64,000 nucleotides of DNA from positions 717,501-781,500 of the forward strand of contig VICG01000007.1 in the NCBI GenBank assembly GCA_008692225.1, written 5' to 3'. The stretch is from Monilinia fructicola (lineage: Eukaryota > Ascomycota > Leotiomycetes > Helotiales > Sclerotiniaceae). Shown here piece by piece: positions 48,726 through 62,531 of this stretch (positions within the stretch are counted from its first letter, which is position 1; every line of letters begins with the position of its first letter). The notes under the pieces are model-generated. The model saw only the letters and a program-made list of their open reading frames with translations, searched no databases and had not been told where the DNA came from. A program made the position numbers and the translations under genes.

Positions 48726-49296
48726 ATGGCGCCGCACTCACGTCGAAAGGCCCTCATGACAAACCCAGTCGACCGCATCTCTATCCTCCCTTCCCAATCC
48801 CTCCATCGTCTTGCGTCATGCAATCAAGTCGGAGCTACCGAGCGCCTAGGCATCAAGAGACGATTTGCCCCGCGCCTGTCCGTCCGCCTGACGAAGTCCC
48901 GCTTCCTGGACGTGAACGAGAGGGTCTCGTGTCCGTGTGGGTGTTGGATCGGTCGTGGCTATCTGCAAGCAGGGAGATCTCGGTCTCGCCGCGTGAGTAC
49001 GAATCAATCCACGATTGCGGCGGCGCCGAACGATGGATCCGGTAAAGACGGTAAATACACGACACAGAATCCCAACCCGCCATTCTCATGCCCAGACATG
49101 GAGAACTCATTCTAAGCACCAAATCACGCCCAGTCAGCTGGGCGCGCTCCGTGTTCTCTTACGTGGGGGAATGCAGTATGTGCAGAGTGTCCAAATCTTC
49201 TCCACGTCCTGCACCCTCCAGCTCCTCGGATGGATATGGAAGAGCTTGCTATGTCCAGAGGTTAAAGATTCATCGTATATACCGCATCGAGTAGGT
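48726..49296 (+). CDS. Doubtful small gene in a GC-richer patch
   Basis: ATG 48726 opens a frame of 129 codons (MAPHSRRKALMTNPVDR ...), overlapped by other open frames. A GTGAGT near 48990 could be a donor, and the frame at 49088-49294 (from SRPVSWARSVFSYVGECSMC to a final IHRIYRIE) could be a last exon, but I found no splice pair that joins them in phase. The higher GC, the upstream TATAAA and the Cys pairs are the only support. No family recognised. Confidence 0.25.
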
Positions 49297-52200
49297 TAAT
49301 GAAGAACGTGTCCCTGGTTCTTCAATCTTCGCGGCTACTGCTGTGTAGCTGATTATTTGTTGGGGATAGGAGAGCTCTTGACGCAGAGTATGTGTGGTAT
49401 ATCAGTGAGGGGTTGAGGATTCATTTCTGTGGATTTTGGTCTGTTAGGTATGGGGAATTGTGTGAGTGATGTTTGGGAATGTAGGAAATATGACTGTACT
49501 TTATGGATGGATAGATGCTACATTTCTTAGGGGTGCAATCTTTTTTGGGTTCATGACAGATCTTAGCTTGTGGATTGGGGGTTGGGTGTTCGAGGGATCG
49601 AGGGGGAATGGGTGTTGTTTTTGTGGATTGTATTATTCATTGTATAGGTACAACAGGTTATTGATTTATCATCCAAGATCGGGGTTGTGGATGACTTGAG
49701 CAAGAATTTTTTATCTTGTAGCAATTCTCCTGTGGTTCGCACGCCCCTATTCATTCTTCGTATGCACCCCTTGTGTGGATACTTCATCTTTGCACATCTC
49801 CATGAACTCGGGGGAGGGGGATACATCTATGAAAAGTTGGAGGCTTAGAGAATGATATACAAGAAAGGGATATGAGCACATACTCCGGTATGATCCTTTC
49901 TGCTTTCACGTCTTGTGTATTGAATCTTGAGATATTATTGGTCAATGGGCTCTACAGATGACTTGCGATGAAGTATCTACTTCCGCAATTTCTCGCAGTG
50001 ATTCTCTGTTGGATAAAATAGAAGGTATATCCAATGGCAAACCTAAGTTTATACAGGCGATTAGTAACATTTTAATCTTATGACATATAAAGTAAAGTCT
50101 GTAGATCCGTCAGGCAGTATATCAAATACTACGCCCTCCCTTTCCATCGTCGATACTGAACGAAGGACTACTGGTACGATAATATATGTCGAGTTTGCAT
50201 ATCGAAGTGTCGTTGTGTTTTTTGATTTATATAAGCCGTAGTGTACGCTATCGCAAGTTTAATTAAGTCTCCCAATATCTTTGTCTTAATCAGGAATCTT
50301 TAGGGCTGCTTGTCTTAAGTCTAGAGTACGCAGTATATCAACCAGGATAATACTTTTTCAGTCAGGTTTAGCTCAAAATTCTTTCCCTAGTTATGATCTC
50401 ATATATGAGTTCAAGTACCCCTGTTCCTTTGTCGACAAACACGTCAAATAAAAAAGTAGAGTATACCGGCGTCCCTCGTGGAGTAGCGGTTAAGAAGTGT
50501 CATACCGTGTCTTGTAACCCCCCCCCCCCGCTGGGGTTTCTCTCCCCGTCCCTTGTGAGGGCATCAAGGTTTTGCTACTCCGCTTACTTGTTCTTTTGCG
50601 TTTTGAGTTTTCCTCTTACTTGTTTTATGTTATTGGGATTTGATAAGAGCGACGGCTTGGGATGAGGCATAAAGTAGAGGGGATGCTGTTTGCTTATATT
50701 TGAGAGACAAGCGGACTTCATCAAAAGCGGAGATGTCACTCATATTTGGATAATCGAGTAGATCGGAAAGTAGGTAAGGCAAACAGGAAGGAAGAAATAA
50801 AATTGCAACACATCACATACAAGCCTACCAGATTTCTTTCCGTTGGGCATGATACGCACATAGACTTTGAGGAGATAGATCCGAACTAGACTTCGAATCT
50901 CAAGCATCATGGGATACTACACCACAACACACAACAAGATAAGATCATCGGCTCGGATTTTCATTGATGCTCACCCGAGGTTCTACCCTTTGAGATACTT
51001 TCTCATACCGACGTAGGGCAGATACCAAAGCTTACTTTCCTAAGGTTTCTCGGTTGAGGCACGAGCCAAAATATCAGTGCAACTGCGGGGTATATATATG
51101 ATCAAACTCTACTGGAGCCATGGCCGACAAGGCTCGAAAAGCCTAACTCGACGTTGTGGAATCAGTGGCGAGGCACTGTCATCTCAGATTGATGTACCTA
51201 TACCGTAGTACATATCGCAGCATCTGACGGGTTCAGCCTCGATGTATGTCTGTTTTTCAAAAGTTTGCTGTGTATCACTGCTCGCATAACTTCCATGTGC
51301 CTTCCCGTTATGTCTTTGAAAGCAAATAAGAGATCAATTCACGGAGATTTTTGACTTTTACCCCTGACCGTGATGCCAGACTCGAGACTCCCTAGCTGCG
51401 AAAATCAAACGGAAACTTAATACAAGTAGATTGCTTCAAGTACTTTTCTTCAAAAAGACGAATATCAAAAGCGAGCTTAGATTAGACCTTCGGGTAGTCT
51501 TGCGAGGCATTCCAACCGAGATCTCGCAACTTGCAAGGCACGCTTGCAACATGTGAATTTGGTGATCTAGAATCCGTTCGTGAGGGTTCAAGCATGCATT
51601 TGGTTTACCCACCAAATTGTGGAACAGTGGCTCTTGTGGAACAGTGCATGTCTCCTGGAAATGTTGTGACGATCTACTGTACATGATGATTATATTAGTC
51701 GCGATTGTCAAGGAGAGCTCAATGCCATCAATTCCTGGTGGGCCTTTGGTAAAAGACTCATTGCAGCATGAGAAGAAGAATGTTCGTTCGCAGAATCCAA
51801 AGAGAGGACAGTGTAGCCAGTATATGCAATGTTGACATGTTGTTTGGTTTTCTCCTTTGCAGAAACATTGAAACGACGACCTGCCAATTCGAGAGAAGTA
51901 AACGTTGTCAAATGTGGGGATGGGCTTATCATGAAGAGCTGGAAGGTACTACCGCAAAGGGATAGCATCACTCAAAACAACGTACTTGGGTTGTAAGCTA
52001 GGCTCGCCAGCGGGAAGTGGTAAGATGGCTAAAAATTACATGTAGAACAAAGGAGAAGACGTGATACTTTTTGGACAAAATGGCTTCAACATAAGATGAA
52101 GGATGGCTGATTAGCTGACATATATGTTGTGCAATGTTGAATTGAGATTCAATTCCGTGGCTAAACACTGTTACTGTCAACCTGAATGCCTGATGATGGG

Positions 52201-55127
52201 GATCTTGGGATGAGCTGAACATGGAGAATTAGATGTACTCTGTATGAATGTGTGGCAGATAACGAGTATATTGGCCGTACACCCACTCACTGTGGATACG
52301 ATGCTGACGTGCAATCCCCTTTAGTTCTACAGTATACAACATCGCATCTCTTTACTCCGTATACGATGACAGGAAAGGGATCGAGCCTCCGAGAGGTGTT
52401 TGCTTTACATATTCGAGATTTGAAAGAGCGTACTCCGTGGCCGTACCATTCCAGGTATCCTCCTCATACCGGGTCTAGGTATCAACAATAATCGCAAGGC
52501 TAATTGGATCCGCACAGCCGTCGGATCTGGTTACTCTGACGGGACCTGTCCGAATGTCCACGGGTACTGTAAGGTTAGATTAGACGAGATGGCGATGGCA
52601 CGATGCAAGCTCACTGTCCAGTAGACCGACCTAGTTGAATATCAATGTTGAAACAGATTGAATTAATTAATCAATTTCATTGGCAACTGTTGGAGGAAGG
52701 GGAAATGCATAGTATTAACTCAACCTTATCATTGATATGATTACGAGTTCTGGTTGGTGCAGGCTATATGTTGTCATGATACATACTCAGTACCTAGGTA
52801 AAGAGGCGCCCTCCAAGATTATACCGAGTAGCCAAAAAGCAAGTATCCTTACTACCTCGCTACCTCATTGGAACGCCGACCGGTATCAAGGGCGATCAAT
52901 GAAGCCATTTTCATTCTTTGATGTCAATGATCATGTTGTGCTATAAGGTAAGGCAAGGTTGTCTCTTAGAAAGACTAGAAGACTACGAGTAGGATGCCTA
53001 GGTAGATAAGAATCATAAGATAACTCATATACTACTCTACAGCCATTCACAATCCTCGAATCTCAAGGTATCCGAGAAATTCTTCATGCAATAGAAGCCC
53101 TAAAAAGTTCTAAACCCAGAAACTAGTTCACGTCGGACAGTGGGGCCGAGTATAGCGTACATGCCCTTGTCCTCGCACAGTACTGTACCAGTACATCAGG
53201 ACAGCACTGCACTGTACTAAACTCTGCGGAGTCAATTAACCTGGATAATCGACACGAAACCTCCGAAATTGTGAAAGATAACGGATAATTGCCACGAGGA
53301 GAGACTTGGGAAGCAATTTGAAATCGTATTGAGTAAAAGAGAGAAAGAGTGACAAGATTGCGGCTAATTTGACATTTGGGTATAATGGAACAAATTTATG
53401 GAATAGTATGGACCTATAGTTCTAGTAGAGAGTCTTTTACGAAGTGGTCAGTAAATTAGAAAAGCTAACGATTACCTAGGTACGTATACTCGAGTACATG
53501 TTGATGACATGTTGTAGGCCGAGTGAGATATGCCCCTTGCACCTCCTGCTTGACCTACCTAGGGACAGTAATAATAAGTATGCGAGTATGCTGCGGAGTT
53601 TATGCATACCTGACGCAAATAACCCAAGTACCTGTCTGTTGTGTATCTATGGTATCTATGGTATCTTTTGCTTTTCTTTGCCCCTTCACATTCATTCCTT
53701 GACCCACCCACAAAACCTGGTGAGGAATCCTTCATCCAACTTCAATATGTACTGTACGCGCTTCAATGTATCCTTTACTCTTTCATGCACACATACATGA
53801 ACCACTGATTGATTGGTTACATGGTCGTTTCTAACCCTCGACTCGACCGTTGACTTTCCTTCCTAGGTTGGGTTGATGTCCCGCCTTGGCTTCTGAATCA
53901 AATCTAACCAACCTATCGCATCCCACTTGCTAGATTGAAGGATACCCAAGGAGGCGGAAAGCAGAGAGGGGTGCCATGCTCTGGTTGTGGAGGGCTTGCA
54001 ATATCAGAGAATCCACCAGAGGATCTAGCTCTAGAGCTCTAAAGCTTACTTCTCTGTGCGACTTGCTAGACCACGAAGTTTGCAACCATACAATGGCAAC
54101 AGATGCGCTTTACCCTGGCCCCAATTCCATGTGCAAGAGCATATCCTTCGTATCAAACGATTCAAATCTCACTCTTCTTTGCATGGGGAAGTAAAGTCTA
54201 CTCCCGGTGGGTAGTAAGTAGTACAGTCCTGTCCTGTCCTGTCCTGTCCCCTCCCCCGTAAGTACATTATCAGCCCTGAGGGAAAAGTAATAAAATCAGA
54301 TCAATTAATCTTCAAATCCTTGTGTCCTTCACCAGTACAACTTTCTTTCTTCCCCACCATCATTCAGTTAGTTATTCATCATTTTCATCAGTTGGGAAAA
54401 GTTTTTCGACATTCACATCACCTGTTTTGCTTGTGTTGTATGGTTGTCCTTCGCCAATGTTCTTTGACTATTAGAGCATTCTTTTTGAATGTTATTTATA
54501 TTTTGTTCTATTCTAATTGCATTGGTTGGTTGCTCTTTGATAGATGTATATATCGTGGCTTCGTATCTGAATTTTCCCACCGGGGAAGTTTGTTAGAATC
54601 ATTGGTGGTGGATATTTGAACAACCTTGTTTGGAGTGAAGGCAGCGACAGTGAAGTATGATTCTCATCTGAATAACTTCAATTTGATTCGGAACAACCAT
54701 ATGCCGAAATCACACAATATTCACTCAACAATATTTTATCCGAAAACGAAAACAAAAACAATAAAAAACTTGTTCTTCAAATTCAATATTCTTTCGACCA
54801 TCACCTCTGCATCGAATTTGCTACTTTCAGCATATTCCATAGATCGAGAAGATCCTGATCTCTTCACACTTTATGGATACCAACCTTTGTTAACCTCTTA
54901 ATCAGAGCGTCTCTTTCATTCACAACACAAAACCTACTGTTATTCAAGAACCAGCGTTTTCAGTTTGCTTTGCTTCAATTATTGGCCAGATGATTCACAC
55001 CCCAAGATCGACTCCTATTCAATTTGTTTCAAACTCCTCGGTACTTCTTGACCATCACTTCCTTTTGAATTAGCCTTTTGTTGGAAGATACGACGCGCTC
55101 TCCATATACATCAACGTTCCAGTCATC
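49297..55127. other. Long non-coding spacer (about 5.8 kb)
   Basis: No believable gene on either strand. Small items: a C11 run at 50519-50529 inside a tRNA-like patch, (CTGTC)n at 54226-54250, and a T-rich leader ahead of the 55128 gene. Frames such as 51436-51711 (-), 52252-52491 (+) and 53498-53800 (+) lack features. Confidence 0.55.
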
Positions 55128-58100
55128 ATGTCTGGACGTTCAGCGTATGTTAGAAAGGTCAAGGTTGACAAGAGCAACAAGGCGGGGTATGACTATCTTA
55201 ACAAAGATGACACGCTCAAGACTAAAGAACATACACCTTCAATCAAGTCTGATCCATCAATCTCTGAATTTTCTCGCGGGGATCATGGCGATTCATCACA
55301 TTTCGCAGACCATTCTGATATGACGAAATCAGAGGAGCCTTCAGCACGATCGGTCCATAGTGGTCACTATGAGGCGGAATATAATAACAACCCCGGATAT
55401 GCTCGAATTCGAAGACCTGAAATGCCTATCATCGAAACATCTGGAATCGAAAAATCGGCTTTCCGTTCGAAGATGGAGAAGGGCAGTGAGCACTTTCGTC
55501 ACAATTTAGCAAACGTCTTCAAGAAGAAGAAAGGCAGCAAAGAGGACTCACATGAAGCCCAGCCTGAAACACCAATAGGAGAGAAGCATGAGCTAAACGA
55601 AGAAGTGATGCAGCACCTCTCAAACAAACATCCCGCTAGCCCGGGTTCACAAGGTGCACAATACGAGAACAGGCCGACATTCAAACGAGCAGCAACCTTC
55701 AAAGGAGAAATTGCACCACCAGTACCAGCGAAGACAAAGATATGGAGACAGAAGGGCCAACCAGCTGTTTTGTGGGACAAATTTGATGTAAGAGATCCTG
55801 ATCTATGGAATTTCAAGGGGGATGTGCTGGTGTTCTTCAGTAGAGAAGATGGAGAAAATGCAACTCCGCAACCGGTATTTAGGTTTACCAGCCTGTCGCT
55901 TGACAACATGGGATCGCCTTTGATCGACGCATTGCTTCGCGAAGGCATTACGGACGAATTAGAGACTAAGACAATTGCCGACTCTTACCAAAATGATTCC
56001 AACAGTCCTAAAATCCCGACTCCTCCCGGCTCTGAATCCAGCAGAAGTTTCGACGCTTCCCAGATCTCGTACATAATCACCCTGCCAGCAGCTGGAAATA
56101 TCGAGGGACAGGAACTGCTTAGATATAAATTATCGTGGAGAAATGTCTTTGCGGTATATTATGACAGAGGAATCGTTGGATACACCTTACACCAAGCAAT
56201 GATTGATATGCATGAGCGCTATCTGACCATCATGCCTCGGAACCAGACTCTTATTCACATCCCTGTCGGCTACACCAACAGAATGGGCCGTTTTGATCTT
56301 CGTAATGATCCAGAGTCGGCTTGCAGCATGTTGATTTGGAGTGAGCACAAGAAAATACGCTGGCAAAAGGGATGGCATGAGGCATTTGCGCACTGTGCTG
56401 GCATGTATAACCAGGTCACCTTACTACCAGGCTGGAAGAATGTCTCACCAACCACCAAATTGATGCTCGACAAGGCCAGTGTTGAAATATCAACTAAAGT
56501 AGCCTATTGTGAAGGATTGTTAGCCAATTTTGACTATGGATCTTATTGGCCAGAAAGCTCGAGTTTCCAGAGCGTAAGCTCCCGTGAAGCTTTTTTTAGA
56601 CTTCAATCATTTTTTCGCGACTATTACTCATACTTATTTGAGACATGGCCTCCTGCTCCACCGGCTTCTAAGAATGTCGACGGTTGGCTTACCAGAATTA
56701 TTGTCAAGACTTTAGCAGCAGATTTCTTTGCCCTTTATGACTACTTGGTGGATCGACGGGTTATTTGGAGCGATTCGGCAGAGATGAACAGCCGGAGAAC
56801 CATTCTTATTCGTCCTGGCTCTCCACAATTTTGCCCCGACACCGATGAGTGCGAATTCACTAGCTTGATCGAGCGATTCGACAACCATCACAACTTTCCA
56901 TCTATTCCTCATCCCTACCCTAAACTGCCGGGTTCTCCCCCCCCTCCTACACGTGGAAGATTCACACCACTAGAAGCTAGGAAGTGCGCTTTATCGTACA
57001 CTGAAGCAACAAACATCTTTGTTTTGGGAGATGATTACGTTGGCAATGATCTAGTCGAGCAGTACATGCAATGGGAGAAGACGGACAGAATTGGTGAATG
57101 CGATCCAAGAAGCGCACGTCGAGCTCGTTGGGTGCTGATATACTTTATCTTGCAAACCCTCTCAACACTCGTTGTGGAAACACCAGCATTGGCCTATTCT
57201 GATGAAGTCGAGTACTTTTTGTCTGGCAAGGTAGAGCAGCAACCTTTTTGGATTGATGATCAATTTCTCAGACTGTCTGCTGAGCACGATCGAAGCCATT
57301 GCTGGATCGTACCTTCTACATGGAAAATAGCAAGAGAAGGTGAAGAGTCTGGAGTCGAACCTGTCCCAGGGAAACTCGAGTTCACCGCCACCGGCATGTC
57401 CACGTCTTCCGTGTCTAGCCACGGGAGTGTGGCTATAACCTCTACGTTCTCTGAAGCGGAAACTGCCAATGACTTGGAAACTGCTCTTACCTCAAGTGCT
57501 GCATCTGTTGCTGATAGCGAAGCAAGCTTCTTGACTATGAAACCGCCTAATCACTTGAGCATTCGTACTCGAGATCTATCCCTTGACAAACCAAAATCAT
57601 CATCATCTGCACCTGCGTCATCGCGATCACCAAAGTCTGCACAATCACAATTACCAGATACTGTATCGCTTTTTCCCGCACCTCCAAGACAACCCATCGA
57701 ACAGTATCATGCTTCAAAGCCAAGTGAGAAGTATTATAACCCAGCCAATCACCCCCCATCCCTTCCTCCGAAATCACCTCTTCCAGAAACCCCTCCGCCT
57801 ATGGAGCTACACCTCGCCACTTTCAAAACCCTAACCGCAATATCACTGCATACGGGCCGCCACGTGTTCGACCGTCACCATATCAATCACCATCCTTTTC
57901 AGGATCTCCGTTTCCAGGGCACGATGGAGAAATTATGGGTTTGAGAATTTATAAGAGTGCTTCATCTACACCTCTACCCTCCCCAACAATCTCCTCTCGT
58001 CCAAATACTTCCTCTGAACGTAGTCTCACTGGATACGCGCCTGGTATTGAAAAGATTGAAGAAGCTACCTGGCCCAGTACGGGAAGCGGCAACGGTAACA

Positions 58101-58222
58101 GTAACGGTAGCGGAAACACTAGTCCAGCCATCCCAAACTTCAGGAACCATCATAAACATAGAAATGCCCAACTTTCTGGAGAGCCACTTTTCAAGATTCG
58201 AGATTTTGATGAACTGGCTTGA
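55128..58222 (+). CDS. Large conserved fungal protein of unknown function, one probable frameshift near the C-terminus
   Basis: The frame from ATG 55128 (MSGRSAYVRKVKVDKSN) runs to 57944 (938 residues). From about 57799 the next frame is the better protein (YGATPRHFQNPNRN, PSPYQSPSFSGSPFPGHDGE, then GLRIYKSASSTPLP) and runs to TGA at 58222, so one base is missing near 57790-57799 (ACCCCTCCGCC) and the true product is about 1030 residues. Layout: basic, Ser/Lys-rich N-terminus (1-200); folded core (about 205-760) with LWDKFDVRDPDLWNFKGDV, WRNVFAVYYDRGIVGYTLHQ, YCEGLLANFDYGSYWP and RWVLIYFILQTLSTLVVETP; disordered Ser/Pro-rich C-terminus. No signal peptide and no membrane helix. It may belong to one of the unnamed Pezizomycotina DUF families; function unknown. 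Confidence 0.85.
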
Positions 58223-59562
58223 AGGATCCTATGATATCAACCCACATGTATATCCAAGCTTGAATTTCCTTTATTTCCAAACTTTTCTTTTCTTCGCAGC
58301 AAATATATTCGATCTTCCGATCCGGTATGGTCTGGTCTGGTAGATCGTTCGATGGATACCCAAAACCAGCGGTTGGCGAAATGGCGAAATCTTTTTCTTC
58401 CCGTCTTTCCTATTCTATTCTCCCGCTTCCCCTTTCTAACCTAACCCTTCTCTTGTAAATACTTGGAGTCATCAAACTTCGACGTAGACTTCTAAGGATA
58501 GTAGATGTTTGCTGAACTCATGGAGCTTGTGGGCAAAGAACAGGTTGGCGTCTGCTATTTCCCGTGGGCCATCATTTGGCATTAAAATTAAAGAGAACTT
58601 CGAGTTTGACTCTTCACGCGCTGGAATGGTTGGATGCAATTGGAGGGGGGCTTTGTTGTTGTATGAGTTGATGCGATATGTAGTTATACGAATGGAACTA
58701 TTATGAAATGCGCTGCTCTCTTCTTGTCTGTCGAGGTCGTATGCAATGCCGAAATGATGTGAAGATATAAGTGTTCATGAGACTGATAACAGGATGAAGT
58801 ATTTCCCAATGGCGCAAGAGAGGCAAATGTCGATTTCTCCCCGTCGGCGTTTCCCTAGTTCCGAACTAAAGGCCCATCATGATGGGAGATTCTCGACTGA
58901 TATTTAGAATTGAATCCAGGTCTTGGAATCATATGGGCCAATGAAATCATAGAAGCGTTCAGGCATCGAGAATATTCATTCCCCATCGACATGAACTGCG
59001 AACTTCCACATCCACCCGTAATCTACACATCAGATGCTCATTTTATTGCAGGTTTGCATTATTTATCTTAGACCCTTGTGCATAGCAAAGCACTGGCGAC
59101 ATGGAGGTTCGGGAATCTCGATCTGTGTGGCGCGCTGGCAATATCATCACATCTCATGGTTCCAGGTCATGCGTTGATGCTGCTTCTGGTATGCTGCGGC
59201 TGTGTTTGTGGCTATGATGCTGCAGATTTCTGATCATAGAGGAGACAAAGCTAGATTTGTCGTGTTGGTTTGCGTGTTGAATTGGAAGAGCTGTAGAGGA
59301 TGGGGGCGACGGTGCAGTTTTATATGGTAAGCAGTTTCTGGCTTACGAAGGGCCAGAACTCTTTAGTTGTTCAAGCTGACTGAAAGAATGTGCAATGAAT
59401 GTTCTTGCTTAGTTACCTGTCCCGGTTAGTCCTTCATGTGTTCACAGATGTTTTTCTGTTTCCGCTAGTCTAGTATAAAGGCGCTCACGTTGGACGGAGA
59501 ATAGATATATTGTCTTCGGTTGTGCTAGCTCATCAAATATCTCAAAAGACTTCTCAGCACTC
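58223..59562. other. Non-coding spacer
   Basis: 3' flank of the large gene, then plain DNA. No gene supported. Confidence 0.55.
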
Positions 59563-60522
59563 TCACTTCCTCTCTTCCACCTTGAAAAATGACTCCTCAA
59601 GACCTAGCTTCTCAAGGCTGATATCCCTAGAAGTCTCTCGTTGTGTATTTAAAATATCATCCAGAACCAGTCAAAGGTCTCTAACCCAAGCCTCATTGCC
59701 GCCATCTTCCTCAAGAATATCACAATCTTCAATATCGATACTATCGGAGACTATTTCATGTCTACCATCTTCTTCGGTACTGTCGCTGTCGCTATCGCTG
59801 TCCTCCCTCATCAATCCTTGCACGTTTTAGACCCGACTATCAATTTCATTGATCCATTCTTCGATTGATGTATGTTTCTCCACAAGACCCTCTGTTCCCC
59901 TGAAAGTCGCTCGTAAAATTCCAAGGCCACACCATGACGTGGAATTGCCTCGAAAGGCTTTCCAAAATGTCTGCAAAGCAGAAAGACACATCCATTGTCC
60001 CAGTCATACCCCTCAACTTGTAACTTAAGAGAGTCTTTGAGGGAAAAGGAAGCTTCCCAAGCCTTGGGAAGCGTCCCGGTTTACAAAACCCAGCAGCTAT
60101 TCCAAAGAGTAAGTATCATTTAACCTGATTTCAGACCTTTTTCCGGTTTGATAATATCCAACAAGTTTTCGATATATATCAACTGACTCCGATACTTTAC
60201 CTTGAGCTAGGAGAGCCTCGACTATTGCCACCTGATAGTAAAGGTAGAAATAAGTATTTCTCCCCAGAGTTTCCTCTGATAAGCTGAGCATATGAATACT
60301 CAAATCCATCCTGGCTTTGTAAAGTTCCCTGCCATTCATTGTGCGTGTGAGATCTCCTGCGCTGCCAGCCCAATCGTGACAGGAATGTAACCTCTCCAAT
60401 ACTTGGAGATCATATCTATCGAGCCTAACAGAATCTACTGGTTGACCGATGCTTACCAGTAAAATGTAATTTACTCTAATTATGCCAATAGTAAACCTGT
60501 GCCTGTGTTCCAATCTTCCCAA
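59563..60522 (-). pseudogene. Decayed gene with TPR-like helical repeats and an acidic tail
   Basis: From 60522 downward: RLDRYDLQVLERLHSCHDW, then MNGRELYKARMDLSIHMLSL, AIVEALLAQGKVSESVDIYR and KLVGYYQTGKRSE, which have the alternating helix pattern of tetratricopeptide repeats. After a stop at 60097 coding-like text reappears in another frame (GLVEKHTSIEEWINEIDSRV, a TAA, then MREDSDSDSDSTEEDGRHEI, AWVRDL, a TGA, then LVLDDILNTQRETSRD), ending TGA 59563-59565. Several stops and shifts mean it is dead or badly sequenced. Such TPR arrays often form the C-terminus of fungal NLR-like receptors; that link is inference. Confidence 0.5.
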
Positions 60523-61689
60523 AGCTATCTGTAATAAAGGGCTGATGGGAACTTCAGCATGATAATACCGGTAACGTATATAAATGCTATTTCTATCAGA
60601 TAAGATTATTGAAGGTGTAATGAATGCTCAGAGTTCATATTATTTTTAATTTTGGGGTGTAGAATGCTGAGAAGCTCCATCCCGGTCTTAGGATTTCTCC
60701 TATCTAGGTAAAATTCTACAATCTATGATTCCTTTGTTTTTTTGAAGATGCTGGGGGGTTCGTTTTTTTATCTTACATGTATTATTGCTCTACATATACT
60801 CTTAAGCAACTCCAATCTTCTGGTAAAGAATAGCCAAGCGTTATAATGTTCGTATGATTCCCGGACAATTTGCGGGAAGAGCGTGTCTCGATCTGGGCAG
60901 TTTATTCTCGTTCTCTTCTGATTCTACTCGTATTGCGTGGTATGATTGAGCCCAAATCTTCTACCCACGACCGTTGAAGTTGCTAGACATGGGAAATATA
61001 TCAATTTCGGATAGTAGACCCCCAAAAAATTGATAGACTTCTGAATTGTGGGCTTGTGATGAGAAGTTCCTGTTCGAAATATGTTGTTGGACGGTTTTCA
61101 GCTCAAGACATGCTGAAGGGACGTTGCATGGATGAGAAAGTTCCATCGATTCCATTCCAGTTATGAACCTTATTTCCTTCAAATCTTCCTCGTTTTCATT
61201 TCTCAACTTGCGGTTGCTATGATGTCTGCAAGTTCAAGCTGCGCAAATTATTCTGCCAGCCACGAAGCTCGGAGGCTGTCGTCTGTAACGTCACTGAAAG
61301 GCCATGTGTCAACTCTCCCGGTCATCGTACTTCCTCGACTGTCTAACTTGAAAAGCTTTCATTGATGGTGCTCTGGCATCCAGGACCTTCTTCGACAGTT
61401 TCGGTCGTCATTCGCGAGAGCGACTAATCTTCCATCAAGGGCATCTCCTTGCCCTGGTTTTCCAACCTAACACCCTCACGCCTACTATTTCTTTTCTGTA
61501 GACACTCAACTCTTTTTATGGTGGATTTTGACTCATTGATGTAGTTTCATGCTTGCCTACACCCTTTACAATTTCTCCTCTTTCATATTTTCTGAAGTTC
61601 TTTCCGAACCCCCCTTTTTTCGACTTTCCGAGTAAATTGCCGCTTTCTAATCAACTCGCTAGAACATAAATTTAACTTTCACAAGAAGA
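60523..61689. other. Non-coding spacer
   Basis: No gene supported. A minus-strand frame at 60961-61206 (starting MRNENEEDLKEIRFITG) could be a further fragment of the neighbouring decayed genes, but this is not convincing. Confidence 0.45.
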
Positions 61690-62531
61690 GAGGCTACGTG
61701 ATTTCGAGTCCGAACTCCAAGTGGAGCGCTTCTCTCACCTTGGGGAACCGTCGAATTCTTGTGGGTGTAAAGACGATAGATGCCGCGTTTGAGGGTTGGC
61801 AAATCTGCTTCTGTGATACGTTTTTCTTGGGGGTTCCCTGGGGCTGCTGACGTGAAGTACTGAGCCTCGAATATCTGAGGACATCCAATACCATCAGCAG
61901 GTATGGGTGACGATATTTTAGGATTGTGAATAGGAAATGTTGACGAGTAATCCATGCCGAAAAGAACTTCTTGCCAAGTTGCTAGATTCTTCCCAAGGGA
62001 ACGCCTGATAGATTCCCCGTTGGTATTGATTAGATAAAGTATAAATATTCACATGCCCACCCATACAACTCCAAAGGCTTCGTTTATCGGATGCCACCAA
62101 ACTAGGCTGGCCAAAATCACCATACATATCGTAGGAGCTTTGGCAGCAGTAGCTCCCAAGTGTGTAACAATCCCCAAGGTTCCCCACGTCATTCAACTCA
62201 CTAATCATGAGTAAGGCTTGAGGTTTTACAGCCCATTCATCGCAAGTTTTTTGGATGGTCTACATTCAGAGCCTTGTCGGGCATTTGAGCTGCAATAATA
62301 GCAAGAATACACCGAAGATGAATTCCCCAAAGAAAGCAAGGGAAATTTGAAATGCGGAGATATCACAAGGAAATATTCAATCTTGATAGAGGATGAGTGT
62401 GGACTTGCACTGTAAGTCTCACCAGGCCATTCATCGAAAGTCTTCTGGATGATTTTCATGCAAAGCCTTGTTGAATAGGAATTTGCATAACCCCAATAAC
62501 ACATGGAACAAAGATAAACGAAAGAAAGCAT
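61690..62531 (-). pseudogene. Decayed gene, possibly secreted, with a duplicated 5' part
   Basis: From 62531: MLSFVYLCSMCYWGYANSYS looks like a signal peptide, followed by KTFDEWPG. A second, diverged copy of this 5' part lies at about 62226-62340 and leads, with one A fewer in its A6 run, into TCDEWAVKPQALLMISELND, GNLGDCYTLGSYCCQSSYDM, SLWSCMGGHVNIYTL, then after a shift near 62030 NTNGESIRRSLGKNLATWQE, VLFGMDYSSTFPIHNPKISS and TEADLPTLKRGIYRLYTHKN. The text reads as one gene, but with at least two frame breaks. Family not recognised; the paired cysteines (YCC, CDEW) and the signal suggest an extracellular protein. Confidence 0.45.
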
